From assembly GCA_026705925.1 (NCBI GenBank), contig JAPOZT010000027.1, positions 1 through 64,000 of the forward strand: DNA of 64,000 nt, given 5' to 3'. The notes beneath the pieces were generated by a model. That model did no database searches. It saw only the letters and a list, made by a program, of their open reading frames with translations, and was not told the origin of the DNA. This stretch comes from Gemmatimonadota bacterium (GTDB lineage Bacteria; JAAXHH01). Position numbers and translations under genes: made by a program. Of this stretch, positions 46,838 through 56,064 are shown in pieces (the stretch's first letter is position 1; each line of letters begins with the position of its first letter).

Positions 46838-48151
46838 ATGAAACAGCGAATCTGCCGGCTCACTGGTTACGTGCTGTTCTCCCTGTTTGTCGTGACGTAC
46901 CCGGCTTCCCACTATGCATCGCCAAATGAATCTACGAACGAGGGCAGCTCATTCCCTGGCGATGAAGACTGTTACGCGGAGATCGCGTCCATCGACTTCG
47001 GGGACTCGAGCGAGAAGCTCGAGAACAACCGGTTCCGCCATGTCTTCCAGTATATCGACACGTATCCTTACTTTCGGCGGGTCAGCGACGTGTACTTGGG
47101 TATCGAGACCGTTCGCTACTTTCCGAATTCGATCCGGCCGAACCGGTCCTACTGGAGATTCGTGAACGGAAGAAAGGGCGTCGGCGCCGAGGGACATTAC
47201 TCGCTCATCCACGACTTTCGCGGCGAAGCGAATGTCCTGGGCGTCGCCGTCGGTGTGAATGTGGCCGACGAGTTCGCGTTCTTCCTCTACGACCGGGACA
47301 GCGATACGAACGCCAGTCACCATGCGCACGGCGTGAAGGAGGGCCTGCTCGACGTGATGACGACCATCGAAAACAAGGCGGAATTCATCAACGTGGAGAA
47401 GGCGTCGAGCTGGCGCATCGGTACCAATACGAAGCTCCGAGCGTGGAGTTCGCGCTTCGTGGATTCGGACGGCGATTGGAACGAAGGGATTTACTCGAAC
47501 AAGTTGTTCAGGACGTTGTACTTCATCAAAAGTCAGGTGACCGTCGCGGGCGTCGAGCGTGAAGTGAACAAGATCTGCAGGCTTGCCTGGTCTCCCGTGG
47601 CGATAACGAATTCAGACAATCTTGTACCGGCCATCGAGGCGGAACTGGCGCGCCGGGCGGACCGGATTCACGCGTTGCGGATCGTCAACAATGAAGTGCC
47701 GGCATCGCGTGCGGATTGGAGGTCCGCTTTCAACAGCTTAAGACCCGAGACGTTCATTCATGTGCTGACGGTCCCGAGGAGTCATTCCGGCGACTTCGGC
47801 GTGAGCACTGAAGTCGGTGAAATCGCGATCACCTTTACGCGCGACCCTTACAGCGACCAGATCCACTACCGCCCAGAAAAGGTGTGGAGGTCGGACGGAG
47901 CACAGCACAACTCCGGATTGTATCACTTCGACATTCAGGGACGTCTGTCCGTCGACGGACGGGACCTTGGATGGATCATCGACGCCAGGATCGGTACCTA
48001 CTGGCGGTGCTGCGACGAGAACACCTACAATCTGAAGCACCAGAAGTTCGGGATGCAGTGGAGGAATGTCGACAGGGATGACTACCGTATGCGATGCGGG
48101 TCCGAGGAGTGCCAGGTGTTCGTCAGGAAGGGGATCCTGTGGTTACGCTGA
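46838..48151 (+). CDS. Secreted protein of unknown function
   Basis: 437 residues with a Sec signal peptide (LTGYVLFSLFVVTYPASHYA). No family recognised. Cysteines are few and lie near the ends: one near residue 45, one in EVNKICRLAW, a YWRCCDENTY pair and a RCGSEECQVF pair, suggesting disulfides. Own promoter, monocistronic. An exported role is well supported; the activity is not. Confidence 0.7.
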   Translation: MKQRICRLTGYVLFSLFVVTYPASHYASPNESTNEGSSFPGDEDCYAEIASIDFGDSSEKLENNRFRHVFQYIDTYPYFRRVSDVYLGIETVRYFPNSIRPNRSYWRFVNGRKGVGAEGHYSLIHDFRGEANVLGVAVGVNVADEFAFFLYDRDSDTNASHHAHGVKEGLLDVMTTIENKAEFINVEKASSWRIGTNTKLRAWSSRFVDSDGDWNEGIYSNKLFRTLYFIKSQVTVAGVEREVNKICRLAWSPVAITNSDNLVPAIEAELARRADRIHALRIVNNEVPASRADWRSAFNSLRPETFIHVLTVPRSHSGDFGVSTEVGEIAITFTRDPYSDQIHYRPEKVWRSDGAQHNSGLYHFDIQGRLSVDGRDLGWIIDARIGTYWRCCDENTYNLKHQKFGMQWRNVDRDDYRMRCGSEECQVFVRKGILWLR

Positions 48152-48172
48152 GATCCCCATTGTGAATACTAC

Positions 48173-48499
48173 TCAGCCGGATCTCTCAATCAATCGCATC
48201 AGATTCGACACATGATCCTTCAGGCGGCGTCTGCCCTCGTCTGTGAGCTGGTACCAGGTCACGGGCCGCCTGTCCCTGAATGTCTTTTCGATCGTCAGGT
48301 ATCCGGCGTCCTCGAGCTTGCGCAGGTGCGTACCGATGCTTCCGTCCTTTTCATCAAGTACCTGCTTCAGACGGCTGAAGGACATCATTTCGTGTTTAGA
48401 CAGAAGTACGCAGATAGCGAGACGGACCCGGTGCTCAAGGAGGCCCGCCAGTGCTTCAAGTTCCTGCACGGAGGAAATGTCGGGATCAGTCGGTGGCAT
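48173..48499 (-). CDS. Winged-helix transcriptional regulator (HTH_34/MarR-like)
   Basis: 108 residues from ATG 48499, which follows AGGGGTAAATCTG and lies inside the end of the upstream gene. LEHRVRLAICVLLSKHEMMSFSRLKQVLDEKDGSIGTHLRKLEDAGYLTIEK is a winged-helix DNA-binding domain. Pairs of a small regulator and a membrane protein are usual for this family. It probably regulates its own operon. Confidence 0.88.
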   Translation of the reverse strand: MPPTDPDISSVQELEALAGLLEHRVRLAICVLLSKHEMMSFSRLKQVLDEKDGSIGTHLRKLEDAGYLTIEKTFRDRRPVTWYQLTDEGRRRLKDHVSNLMRLIERSG

Positions 48500-49055
48500 C
48501 AGATTTACCCCTGCCATGAAAAGCTGCCGCAAAAAGAGCTCCGGCAATGACGACCCCCGAGGCGGTCGAACCATAGCCAGGAAGGTACAGGATGATGGGG
48601 AAACAGATCCCTATCAATATGCCGACCGGTACAAGCCGCCGATCCAGGTGCAAGCCAGCATAAAAGTAGGAAAGGGCAAGCAGAAGCACCGAGAGGGCGC
48701 CCATGCCGGAACCTGTTAACTTCCCGCCCGAGACCAGCATCCCTACGAGCACACACGCGACTACATAAGCCAGCCAGTGTTTCACCCACCGCATCCCTAT
48801 TTCCATGTCCGCCTGGCCGATGCGTGCGCTGGTCCGTGAGCCTAGCCACATGGACAGGAGGAATCCGACTGGCGTTGCGATCCACCAGTACCAACCTATC
48901 CAACTTTTGTCATCCACGAAATCTCTTAAGGGTAAACCGATGAGTATGATGACTGCCCAAAGTACATAAACCGAACGGAAGGGGACGTTTTCCGATCGGT
49001 CCGTCGCGGCACGGACGTAAGCCACGTCTTCCCTCAGTTTATCGATGTTTGTCAT
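48486..49055 (-). CDS. Multipass membrane protein paired with a winged-helix regulator
   Basis: 189 residues from ATG 49055, after AAGGAGAAC. A soluble N-terminal 25 residues precedes five or six transmembrane helices (VLWAVIILIGLPL, YWWIATPVGFLLSMW and others), which matches membrane proteins found before HTH_34 regulators. Stop overlaps the regulator start by 14 nt. No transport signature seen. Confidence 0.78.
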   Translation of the reverse strand: MTNIDKLREDVAYVRAATDRSENVPFRSVYVLWAVIILIGLPLRDFVDDKSWIGWYWWIATPVGFLLSMWLGSRTSARIGQADMEIGMRWVKHWLAYVVACVLVGMLVSGGKLTGSGMGALSVLLLALSYFYAGLHLDRRLVPVGILIGICFPIILYLPGYGSTASGVVIAGALFAAAFHGRGKSDATD

Positions 49056-49268
49056 GATGTTCTCCTTAACAATGAGTACTATGAACAAGAGATTACTCTG
49101 AAATATAGAGTATACGGCCGCTTATGTCAACAGAAAATCGAAGTACGCTGAGTTTTATAGGGAAATGAGAGGGATTCGAAGTCGTCGCTTACCCGGTGCA
49201 CCGGTAGGTTGATGCGCTGGCCAAACCCAGCATATAACCTGTTGGCCGGATGCGAGTTATGTGCCTTG

Positions 49269-51104
49269 CTACACCCGTACCGTCAGCCCGTCGTGGAGGG
49301 CTGTGCGGTAGGCTTTAAGGGCTGGAACGAAGCCCATGAGGAACCCGGCCGTCACCACGGCGCCCATGAAGAGCAGCTCGACGGAGCCGGGGGGGCGTAT
49401 AGGGATGAAGAGCCCTACCTGCGATTCGACGAGGGACTGTCCGATTGAGAGCAATACATACACCAGGGCCAATCCGGCGAGGGCTCCTGCCGCGGCCAGG
49501 CAGGCCGATTCGAGCACCAGCAGGGCGACGATCCGGTTGGGACCGGCTCCGACGGCGCGCAGGATCGCCATCTCCCGGCGGCGCTCGTTGAGCGACGTGT
49601 AGAGCGAGACCAACATGCCCAGCAGCCCTACCAATACAACGAAGATGGTCACCAGCCGCAGGCCGGTCTCGGCGTAACCCAGGCTCCGCCACATCTCGTT
49701 CAGGGCGACTCCGGGGATCACGGCCATCATCGGTTCGTCTTCGAAGTCGTTGATCTCGCGCTGAAGCATGAGTACATCCCGGCGGTCGGTCGTACCCACG
49801 AAGAACGAGGTCACCTGTGTAACTTCGACATCTTCAATCGAGAGATCCGCTTCGCCGTGTGCGTGCCCGTCGTCCGCGGCTGCCGTCTCTGACTCGTCGT
49901 CGTGCGCGTGGTCGTCGTCCATCGGGGCCGCCTCGGCCTCCTCCTCGTGGTCGTGCCCGTCGTCCGCGGCTGCCGTCTCTGACTCGTCGTCGTGCTCATG
50001 GTCGTCGTCCATCGGGGCCGCCTCGGCCTCCTCCTCGTGGTCGTGTCCGTCGTCCTCAGCAGTCGTCTCCGTCTCCTCCTCGTGTGCGTGTCCGTCGTCC
50101 GCGACAGCTATCTCTTCCGCTTCATCGTGGACGTGCGCGTCGTCCGCGACAGCTATCTCTTCCGCTTCATCGTGGACGTGCGCGTCGTCTGCGGCAGCCG
50201 CCTCGGCCTCCTCCTCGTGTGCGTGCCCGTCGTCTACCGGGGCCGCTTGCGCTTCCTCCCCGTGGTCGTGTCCGTCGTCCGCGGATGCCACTTCAGCCTC
50301 TTCGTCATGTACGTGGTCATCGTCTGCGGCAGCCGCCTCGGCCTCCTCCTCGTGTGTGTGCCCGTCTTCCACCGGGGCCGACTCTTCCGCTTCCTCGTGC
50401 ACATGACCGTCGTCCGCCGGGGCCTCCGCATCATCGTGGACGTGCCCATCGTCCGACGACGCACCTTCCTCCAGATGGATAGCCTCCATACCCTCGAGGG
50501 TCACGTAGAGAGCGCGGTCCACGGGGGTGAATGTCTTGGCGAGAACGCCCACTACCGTAAAAGGCATGTGGTCGTGGACCAGGAAGCCCACCTCGCCGAT
50601 CCCGTGCGTCACCGCGATCTCGTCGCCCAGCTCGTAGTTCAACTCTTCCGCCACGTCCGCGCCCAGGGTCACGTCGTACAAGCCTTCGCTCGCCCGGCCT
50701 TCAGCCAGTGCGATTTCCTGGCCTCCGCGGTAGCGGTAGCGGTGATAGAAGTCGTCATTCGTTCCGATGACCCGGAATCCTCGGTGGCTGTCCCCCAGGC
50801 TGTAGGGGATGGTCCATTCGACGGCCGGATGATCCGCCCACTGCCGGTAGGCCTCCCACGAAACGTTCTCCGTCGGCGCGCCCATGCCGAAGACCGAATA
50901 CAGCAGCAACTGGATCGTGCCGCCCTTGGTACCCACGATCAGGTCGGTCTGGCTGATGGTGTTGGAGAAGCTCTCGCGCATGCCCACACGAACGTTCTCC
51001 ACGCCGATCAGGAGGGCGACGCTGAGGGCGATGGAGCCCACTGTAAGCGAGGTGCTGAAGGCACGGTTGCGGAGCGACTTGAGCGCGAGGTCCAAAACCA
51101 GCAT
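49269..51104 (-). CDS. MacB/FtsX-type ABC permease with a large His/Asp/Glu-rich insertion
   Basis: 611 residues. N-terminal membrane helix (LTVGSIALSVALLIGVE), a MacB-like periplasmic domain, and three C-terminal helices with the FtsX motif (NERRREMAILRAVGAGPNRI). Residues about 216-418 are an inserted repeat region with 14 copies of D-x-H-x-H-[DEG] at 14-16 residue intervals, e.g. DDGHVHDDAEAPADDGHVHE. Such runs bind zinc or other divalent metals. It overlaps the ATPase gene by one base. With the DUF3299 gene next door it resembles the zinc-regulated Pseudomonas PA4063-PA4066 cluster; zinc involvement is inferred, not shown. Confidence 0.9.
   Translation of the reverse strand: MLVLDLALKSLRNRAFSTSLTVGSIALSVALLIGVENVRVGMRESFSNTISQTDLIVGTKGGTIQLLLYSVFGMGAPTENVSWEAYRQWADHPAVEWTIPYSLGDSHRGFRVIGTNDDFYHRYRYRGGQEIALAEGRASEGLYDVTLGADVAEELNYELGDEIAVTHGIGEVGFLVHDHMPFTVVGVLAKTFTPVDRALYVTLEGMEAIHLEEGASSDDGHVHDDAEAPADDGHVHEEAEESAPVEDGHTHEEEAEAAAADDDHVHDEEAEVASADDGHDHGEEAQAAPVDDGHAHEEEAEAAAADDAHVHDEAEEIAVADDAHVHDEAEEIAVADDGHAHEEETETTAEDDGHDHEEEAEAAPMDDDHEHDDESETAAADDGHDHEEEAEAAPMDDDHAHDDESETAAADDGHAHGEADLSIEDVEVTQVTSFFVGTTDRRDVLMLQREINDFEDEPMMAVIPGVALNEMWRSLGYAETGLRLVTIFVVLVGLLGMLVSLYTSLNERRREMAILRAVGAGPNRIVALLVLESACLAAAGALAGLALVYVLLSIGQSLVESQVGLFIPIRPPGSVELLFMGAVVTAGFLMGFVPALKAYRTALHDGLTVRV
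49850..50456. repeat. Coding tandem repeats of the His-rich insertion
   Basis: Units of about 48 nt, several nearly identical; two blocks of about 100 nt (near 49860-50040) and two 48-nt blocks (near 50100-50190) differ by a few bases. This signals recent unequal exchange within the gene. Confidence 0.8.
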
Positions 51105-51787
51105 CAGAGCACCGCCTTGTTGACGTCAGGGAGCGAGATGGTACGGGAGAACATGCCTTCCAGGGCACGGTCGTGGCTCACGAACACCAGCGTTGCTCCG
51201 GCGCGCTCGCACTCCTGGAAGAGCAGTTCGAGGAAGTCCTCGCGGCGGTCGAAGTCAAGAGAGGAGGTCGGCTCATCAGCGACGATGAGCTCCGGCGCCC
51301 CAATGAGCGCGCGACAGGCCGCCACCCGCTGTTGCTGGCCCACCGAGAGTTCGGTCACCGGCTTGTTCAGCAGATCGCCGATATGGAGATGACCGGCCAG
51401 CAGCGCGGCGGACTCCTTCACGCCCGCGCCGTCCAGCCGGGCCCGGCGCCCCGCGTGCATGCGCACGGGCAGGATGATGTTGTCGAGCACCGACAGGTAG
51501 GGGATGAGGTTGAACATCTGGAAGACATAACCGATGTGCTCCGCCCGGAAGGCGTCCCGCTGCGCGCCTGAAAGTGAGCCGAGGTCCTCGCCCAGCACCT
51601 TGACCTCGCCCTCGTTCGCTTCCAGGACCCCCGCCAGCACACCGAGCAGCGTGGTCTTGCCGCTGCCGCTGGGACCGAACAGGAACGCGCGCGTCCCCCG
51701 TTCGAGGGTCAGCTCGGGAATGTCCAGTACCCAGGGTCCGCCGCCGTAACGGAAGCGAAGGTTTCGGATGTCGATGGCTAGGCTCAT
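51104..51787 (-). CDS. LolD/MacB-type ABC ATPase
   Basis: 227 residues. Walker A GPSGSGKTT, signature ELSVGQQQRVAACRAL (LSVGQ in place of LSGGQ), Walker B LIVADEPTSSLD and a switch His in FVSHDRALE. Typical of the MacB/LolD/FtsE family. Partner of the permease that follows, with which it shares one base. Confidence 0.93.
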   Translation of the reverse strand: MSLAIDIRNLRFRYGGGPWVLDIPELTLERGTRAFLFGPSGSGKTTLLGVLAGVLEANEGEVKVLGEDLGSLSGAQRDAFRAEHIGYVFQMFNLIPYLSVLDNIILPVRMHAGRRARLDGAGVKESAALLAGHLHIGDLLNKPVTELSVGQQQRVAACRALIGAPELIVADEPTSSLDFDRREDFLELLFQECERAGATLVFVSHDRALEGMFSRTISLPDVNKAVL

Positions 51788-51946
51788 CTATGACATATTC
51801 CTGTGTAACGTAGCTCCACAAAAACCGCGCGTCCTCGGCTCAAGCGAGTGCGCGCACTGAGTGGAAGCCGGCGTCCTGGTCGTGTCGTATGGGCGTCCAC
51901 GTCGTACGTCTGCCGCGCCGCGCCATACAGGAGACCGCATCTCGGA

Positions 51947-52474
51947 TCAGTACTCGTACGGATAGACCCGCTTTCCGGTGATGGTGAAGCCTACGTAGCC
52001 GTACACGCTCTTGGTCATCTCGATCTTGATAACGCCTTCGACCCACACCGGGTTCCACCCGTTCAAAAACGCCCATTTGTCCTTTTCCATCTCGATGTAG
52101 ATAAGCTGGTTAGGCGGGGGCGGCGGCGTGTGGATGCAGGCGCCGACATAGGGAACGAGGAGGAACTCCGTTACCGAGGACGCCCAGTCTTCAAGCGGTA
52201 CCGCAAATCCGGGGACCTTGACGAGTTTGCCGTCGAGTTCCGCCAACTCCTTGCCCGGCTTGCCGGTGCGGTAGTCGAGGCTGGCCAGGAGGTGCCATCC
52301 CACCTTGACGGGCTCGTTGGCCGGTGCGTCCGGCGGTGCGTCCGGCGGTGCGCCGACCGGAGGCCCCGGAGCAGGCTTCGGAGAGGCCTTCGGGGATTCG
52401 CGCACAACGCTGAGGGACACCACGACCAGCAATGCGACGGAAATAAAGAGTAGTTTGCGGCTGACGCCGATCAT
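51947..52474 (-). CDS. DUF3299 exported protein
   Basis: 175 residues from ATG 52474; the longer in-frame start at 52624 would overlap the divergent gene. N-terminal signal anchor (LLFISVALLVVVSLSVV), a Pro/Ala-rich linker, then the DUF3299 core: KVPGFAVPLEDWASSVTEFLLVPYVGACIHTPPPPPNQ, with its conserved Cys-x-His. In Pseudomonas DUF3299 genes sit beside zinc-regulated ABC genes, as here. Upstream of the ATPase on the same strand. Confidence 0.85.
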   Translation of the reverse strand: MIGVSRKLLFISVALLVVVSLSVVRESPKASPKPAPGPPVGAPPDAPPDAPANEPVKVGWHLLASLDYRTGKPGKELAELDGKLVKVPGFAVPLEDWASSVTEFLLVPYVGACIHTPPPPPNQLIYIEMEKDKWAFLNGWNPVWVEGVIKIEMTKSVYGYVGFTITGKRVYPYEY

Positions 52475-52578
52475 TGTAAAACCCCGGTGGTGAGGTCTTC
52501 CGTTCGATATATATAGCATTCGGCCAACTGTTGGCAATATAAATGTATATGCACCGTTCAACTCGTTTACTGTTTGCA

Positions 52579-53442
52579 ATGAAAAAACGTATCCGCCATT
52601 TCCATCAGATCCTTCTTCCGGCAATCGCGCTTCTGTCGTTTGCGACCACCGGATGCGACAAGCCGACGTCCAGCGTCTTCAGCGAACTGCAGATCCGGTT
52701 GGCGGCGCAATCACCGAACCAGCAGCACGTTGGATCCGTCGTCGTGCGATTCTCCGAGATGGCGGTACGCTCCTCCGCGAACAGCGAGTACGGAACCCCC
52801 GGCACCGTGCCGCACACGATCGACCTGGCCGAACTCGGCGGGAGCACAACCCGAATCCTGGATGTGTTTTCCGTGGCCGAAGGCAGATACGACGCGGTAC
52901 GGCTCAAGCTCGACGGCGCAACCGTGACGCTGACGAACGGTTCACAGTTCAGCGAGGTGTTCTCGCCACCGCTCAATGTGGAGATCGTCGTCCAGGGATC
53001 TAACCCCGTAGTCGTCGAGCAAAATCGTAAAGCCGATGCGGTCATCGATTTTGACCCGATGCGATCGATCACTCTCGAAGGGGACACGCGGCAGGTCCAC
53101 GCCATCACCGGTTTCAGGATTCGGCCCGAGGCCCGGTTGGTGGACCTGGCGAGTTCGGGCCAGGTCTCCGGTACCGTCAAGCACGATAACGGCACGCCCG
53201 CGGTCCTCCGGGACGACGTGCTTTTGCCCGGTTATCCGGTGACCCTCTTCCAACCCGGTGGGACGGATTCGGTGACGGTCCGTACCAATGACGCCGGCCG
53301 GTACTCCGCTTTCTTCATGCCGGCTGGATCATACGCCCTGAACGTCCCCCAGACCGAAGAAACCGAGGCCTGGTCATCGGAGAACGTCGAGGTGACGACC
53401 GCCAGTACCACCCGCCAAGATATCGTCCTCACCAGGCGCTGA
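52579..53442 (+). CDS. DUF4382-type lipoprotein
   Basis: About 287 residues from ATG 52579. The signal peptide ends with the lipobox FATTGC. The domain after it (LQIRLAAQSPNQQHVGSVVVRFSEMAVRS ... GRYDAVRLKLDGATVTLTNG) is DUF4382, and a C-terminal carboxypeptidase-like beta-sandwich (VSGTVKHDNGTPAV, DAGRYSAFFMPAGSYALNV) follows. Divergent from the DUF3299/ABC genes, 104 nt apart. Outer-membrane-anchored; function unknown. Confidence 0.78.
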   Translation: MKKRIRHFHQILLPAIALLSFATTGCDKPTSSVFSELQIRLAAQSPNQQHVGSVVVRFSEMAVRSSANSEYGTPGTVPHTIDLAELGGSTTRILDVFSVAEGRYDAVRLKLDGATVTLTNGSQFSEVFSPPLNVEIVVQGSNPVVVEQNRKADAVIDFDPMRSITLEGDTRQVHAITGFRIRPEARLVDLASSGQVSGTVKHDNGTPAVLRDDVLLPGYPVTLFQPGGTDSVTVRTNDAGRYSAFFMPAGSYALNVPQTEETEAWSSENVEVTTASTTRQDIVLTRR

Positions 53443-53604
53443 CATCGCGGCCGGGCGGGAAATGAAGCCTTGACGATACAGGGGCCGGCCTGCACATTCT
53501 TTTTCTGTTTTCAGGTAAAAAAACCGGCCCGAATGTGCTCGATTCCGATGCCGTGGTCCGATGTCGCGGCCCGGTGCGTTTTCACTGCGTGGAAAGGGCG
53601 TTTG

Positions 53605-54621
53605 ATGGCTTTTTACATGTACCTGTCCATCACCGGCGAGGATAAAATCGCCCTTTACGAAATGGACCCGGACAGCGGTGGATTGACCTTCAGGGAAGAT
53701 TTCGCCGCGGGCGCCGGCGTGATGCCCCTGGTGGTGGATGACGGCCTTGAACGTCTGTACGCCGGATTGCGCGGAGAACCGTCGGTACAGACCTACAGCC
53801 TGGATCGAAGAACGGGCGGCATCACACTGCTGGGTACCACGCCTTTCGACTGGGACACGACGTACATGTCCCTGGACAACACCGGCCGATTCCTGCTGTC
53901 GGCTTCCAACGGGCACGCCGTGGCGGGCGTCCATGCCATCGGTGAGGACGGCATCGTCCAGAAGGCGCCGGTGGACCGGCAAGAGACGGCGCGGGGCGCC
54001 CACTACATCCAGACCGACCGTTCGAACCGTTTCGCCTTCGTGCCCCACGTGTCCGAATCGAACATGATCTGCCAGTTCAAGTTCGACGAGCACACCGGCA
54101 GGCTGATACCGAACGATCCGCCCCGGATGGAGCAGCCCCCGGATACCGAGCCGCGGCATTATTGCCACCATCCCACGCTGGATGTGCTATACGTAGACAA
54201 CGAGAAGGCAAGCAGCGTGACGGCCTACCGGTTCGATCCGGACCGGGGGACGCTGGAAGCGATGCAGACGGTGTCGACGTTGCCCGCGGATTTCACCGGC
54301 GAGAACACCTGCGCGCAGTTCCATATCCATCCAACGGGCCGATTCATATACGTGAGCAACCGGGGCCATGACAGCATTGCCGGATTCGCGATCGACCTGG
54401 ACTCCGGGCTGCTGCGTGCCATCGGACATGCGCCGACCGAGAAGACGCCCCGCGCCTTCAACCTGGACCCGCAGGGCCGGTTTCTTTACGCCGCGGGACA
54501 GGCAGACGGAAGACTGGCGTCCTACCGAGTCGACCAGGACACGGGCGCGCTTGCGCCGCTCGATGTGTATGACGTGGGACCTTCTCCGGCCTGGGTGATG
54601 GTCCTGGACATGGATGCATGA
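53605..54621 (+). CDS. Lactonase-family seven-bladed beta-propeller protein
   Basis: 338 residues from ATG 53605. Repeating blades with the 6-phosphogluconolactonase/YbhE pattern: DPDSGGLTFRE, HYIQTDRSNRFAFVPHVSES, FHIHPTGRFIYVSNRGHDSIAGF, FNLDPQGRFLYAAGQADGRLASY. Such proteins hydrolyse sugar lactones. No pentose-phosphate neighbours, so the substrate is open. Possibly starts the operon with the amidohydrolase gene 51 nt later. Confidence 0.88.
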   Translation: MAFYMYLSITGEDKIALYEMDPDSGGLTFREDFAAGAGVMPLVVDDGLERLYAGLRGEPSVQTYSLDRRTGGITLLGTTPFDWDTTYMSLDNTGRFLLSASNGHAVAGVHAIGEDGIVQKAPVDRQETARGAHYIQTDRSNRFAFVPHVSESNMICQFKFDEHTGRLIPNDPPRMEQPPDTEPRHYCHHPTLDVLYVDNEKASSVTAYRFDPDRGTLEAMQTVSTLPADFTGENTCAQFHIHPTGRFIYVSNRGHDSIAGFAIDLDSGLLRAIGHAPTEKTPRAFNLDPQGRFLYAAGQADGRLASYRVDQDTGALAPLDVYDVGPSPAWVMVLDMDA

Positions 54622-54672
54622 GGCCGGTTCGGCCGGACTGCGCACCGTTCATCGGACTGACGGGAGTAAGCC

Positions 54673-56049
54673 ATGGCTTCCACCTTTGATTTTCTCGTAA
54701 CCAACGGCCTGGTCGTAAACCAGGAAGGCGTGACCGCCGCCACGATCGCCGTCAGGGACGGACGCATCGCGGGCGTGCTCGAACCCGACGCCCGGCCCGA
54801 AAGCGCCCGGCAGATTTCCGCGAAGGGCCTGCACGTGCTGCCCGGGCTGATCGATCCCCACGTACACCTCCGGTCGCCGGGCCATGAAGAGCGGGAAGAC
54901 CCCGTCTCCGGCACGAGCGCCGCGGCCGCCGGCGGCATCACGACCCTGCTCGAGATGCCCATCTCTCCGGTTGCCGCCAGTTCCGCCGAGGGCGTCCGCA
55001 AGCGGGGCGAGGCCATCGGCGCGCATGCGCTGATCGATTTCGGCCTCTACGGCGCGGCCGGCCATCAGAACGTGGACCTCATCGCCGAAGTGGCCGAAGC
55101 GGGCGCCGTGGCCTTCAAGACCTTCCTGACCGCGCCGCCGACCCATCGCGAGGGCGAGTTCTTCGGCCTGTGGTGCCTGGACTACTCGCTGCTGCGGGAC
55201 GTCATGGCCGCCACGGCCGCCACGGGCCTGCGCCACAGCTTCCACTGCGAGAACTGGCCCATGATCGAGACGCTCATCGCCCGGCTGTCCGCCCAGGGCC
55301 GCAACGATGGTCTGGCCCACGCGGAAAGCCGGCCCTCCATCGTGGAAGACACCTCGGTAGCCATCATGATGAGCCTGGCCGCCGAGGCGGGCGGTCCGGT
55401 GGAAGTCGTGCACCTGTCGAGCCCCCGGGCCGCGCAGATGGTGAAGGAGGCCAAGGCGCGGGGCCTCGACGTCATCGCCGAGACCTGTCCCCAGTACCTC
55501 TTCCTGACCGACCAGGTCCTGGCCGCGCACCGCGGCTTCGCCAAGTGCAACCCGGCCCTGCGGCCGGCCGAAGAGGTCGAAGCACTCTGGTCCTACCTGC
55601 ACGACGGCACCCTGGAGTTCGTCGGCAGCGACCATTCCCCCTTCCGGCCGGAAGAGAAGGAAGGGGAGGACATCTTCGCAATTCCGCCCGGCCTGCCGGG
55701 CCTGGAATCCATGGCGCCCCTGATGCTTACCGCGGTCAACGACGGCCGGCTGTCGATCACCGACCTGGTACGGCTGATGTCAACCCGCCAGGCCGAGATC
55801 TTCCGGCTTCCCGGCAAGGGACGCATCGCCATAGGAAACGATGCCGATCTCACCTTCGTGGACCTGGACGCGCGGTGGACCTTCGACCGGAACCAGTGCT
55901 TCACCAAGGCCAGGGACGTCATGCGCATCGTCCACGGCATGCCCATGAAGGGCCGTGTCCAGCGTACCATGGTGCGTGGGGAGACGGTGTACGAGGACGG
56001 CAAGATCACGGGCCGGCCCGGTTACGGCCGGTGGCTGAAACCCAACTGA
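54673..56049 (+). CDS. Cyclic amidohydrolase (dihydroorotase/allantoinase family)
   Basis: 458 residues, GGGAG before the ATG. Metal site: GLIDPHVHLRSPG (His-x-His), carboxylated Lys in VAFKTFLTAPP, His in SFHCENWPM and VVHLSSPRAA, and Asp in VGSDHSPF. The composition matches dihydroorotase/allantoinase, but no pyrimidine genes are near. Together with the lyase gene that follows after 15 nt it suggests degradation of a cyclic amide or imide compound. Confidence 0.9.
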   Translation: MASTFDFLVTNGLVVNQEGVTAATIAVRDGRIAGVLEPDARPESARQISAKGLHVLPGLIDPHVHLRSPGHEEREDPVSGTSAAAAGGITTLLEMPISPVAASSAEGVRKRGEAIGAHALIDFGLYGAAGHQNVDLIAEVAEAGAVAFKTFLTAPPTHREGEFFGLWCLDYSLLRDVMAATAATGLRHSFHCENWPMIETLIARLSAQGRNDGLAHAESRPSIVEDTSVAIMMSLAAEAGGPVEVVHLSSPRAAQMVKEAKARGLDVIAETCPQYLFLTDQVLAAHRGFAKCNPALRPAEEVEALWSYLHDGTLEFVGSDHSPFRPEEKEGEDIFAIPPGLPGLESMAPLMLTAVNDGRLSITDLVRLMSTRQAEIFRLPGKGRIAIGNDADLTFVDLDARWTFDRNQCFTKARDVMRIVHGMPMKGRVQRTMVRGETVYEDGKITGRPGYGRWLKPN

Positions 56050-56064
56050 CCGAAAGGACAAGGC

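Noticed and set aside
49850-50456. Possible CRISPR array from regular repeats
   Set aside because: Repeats are in-frame codons of the His-rich insertion with no unique spacers.
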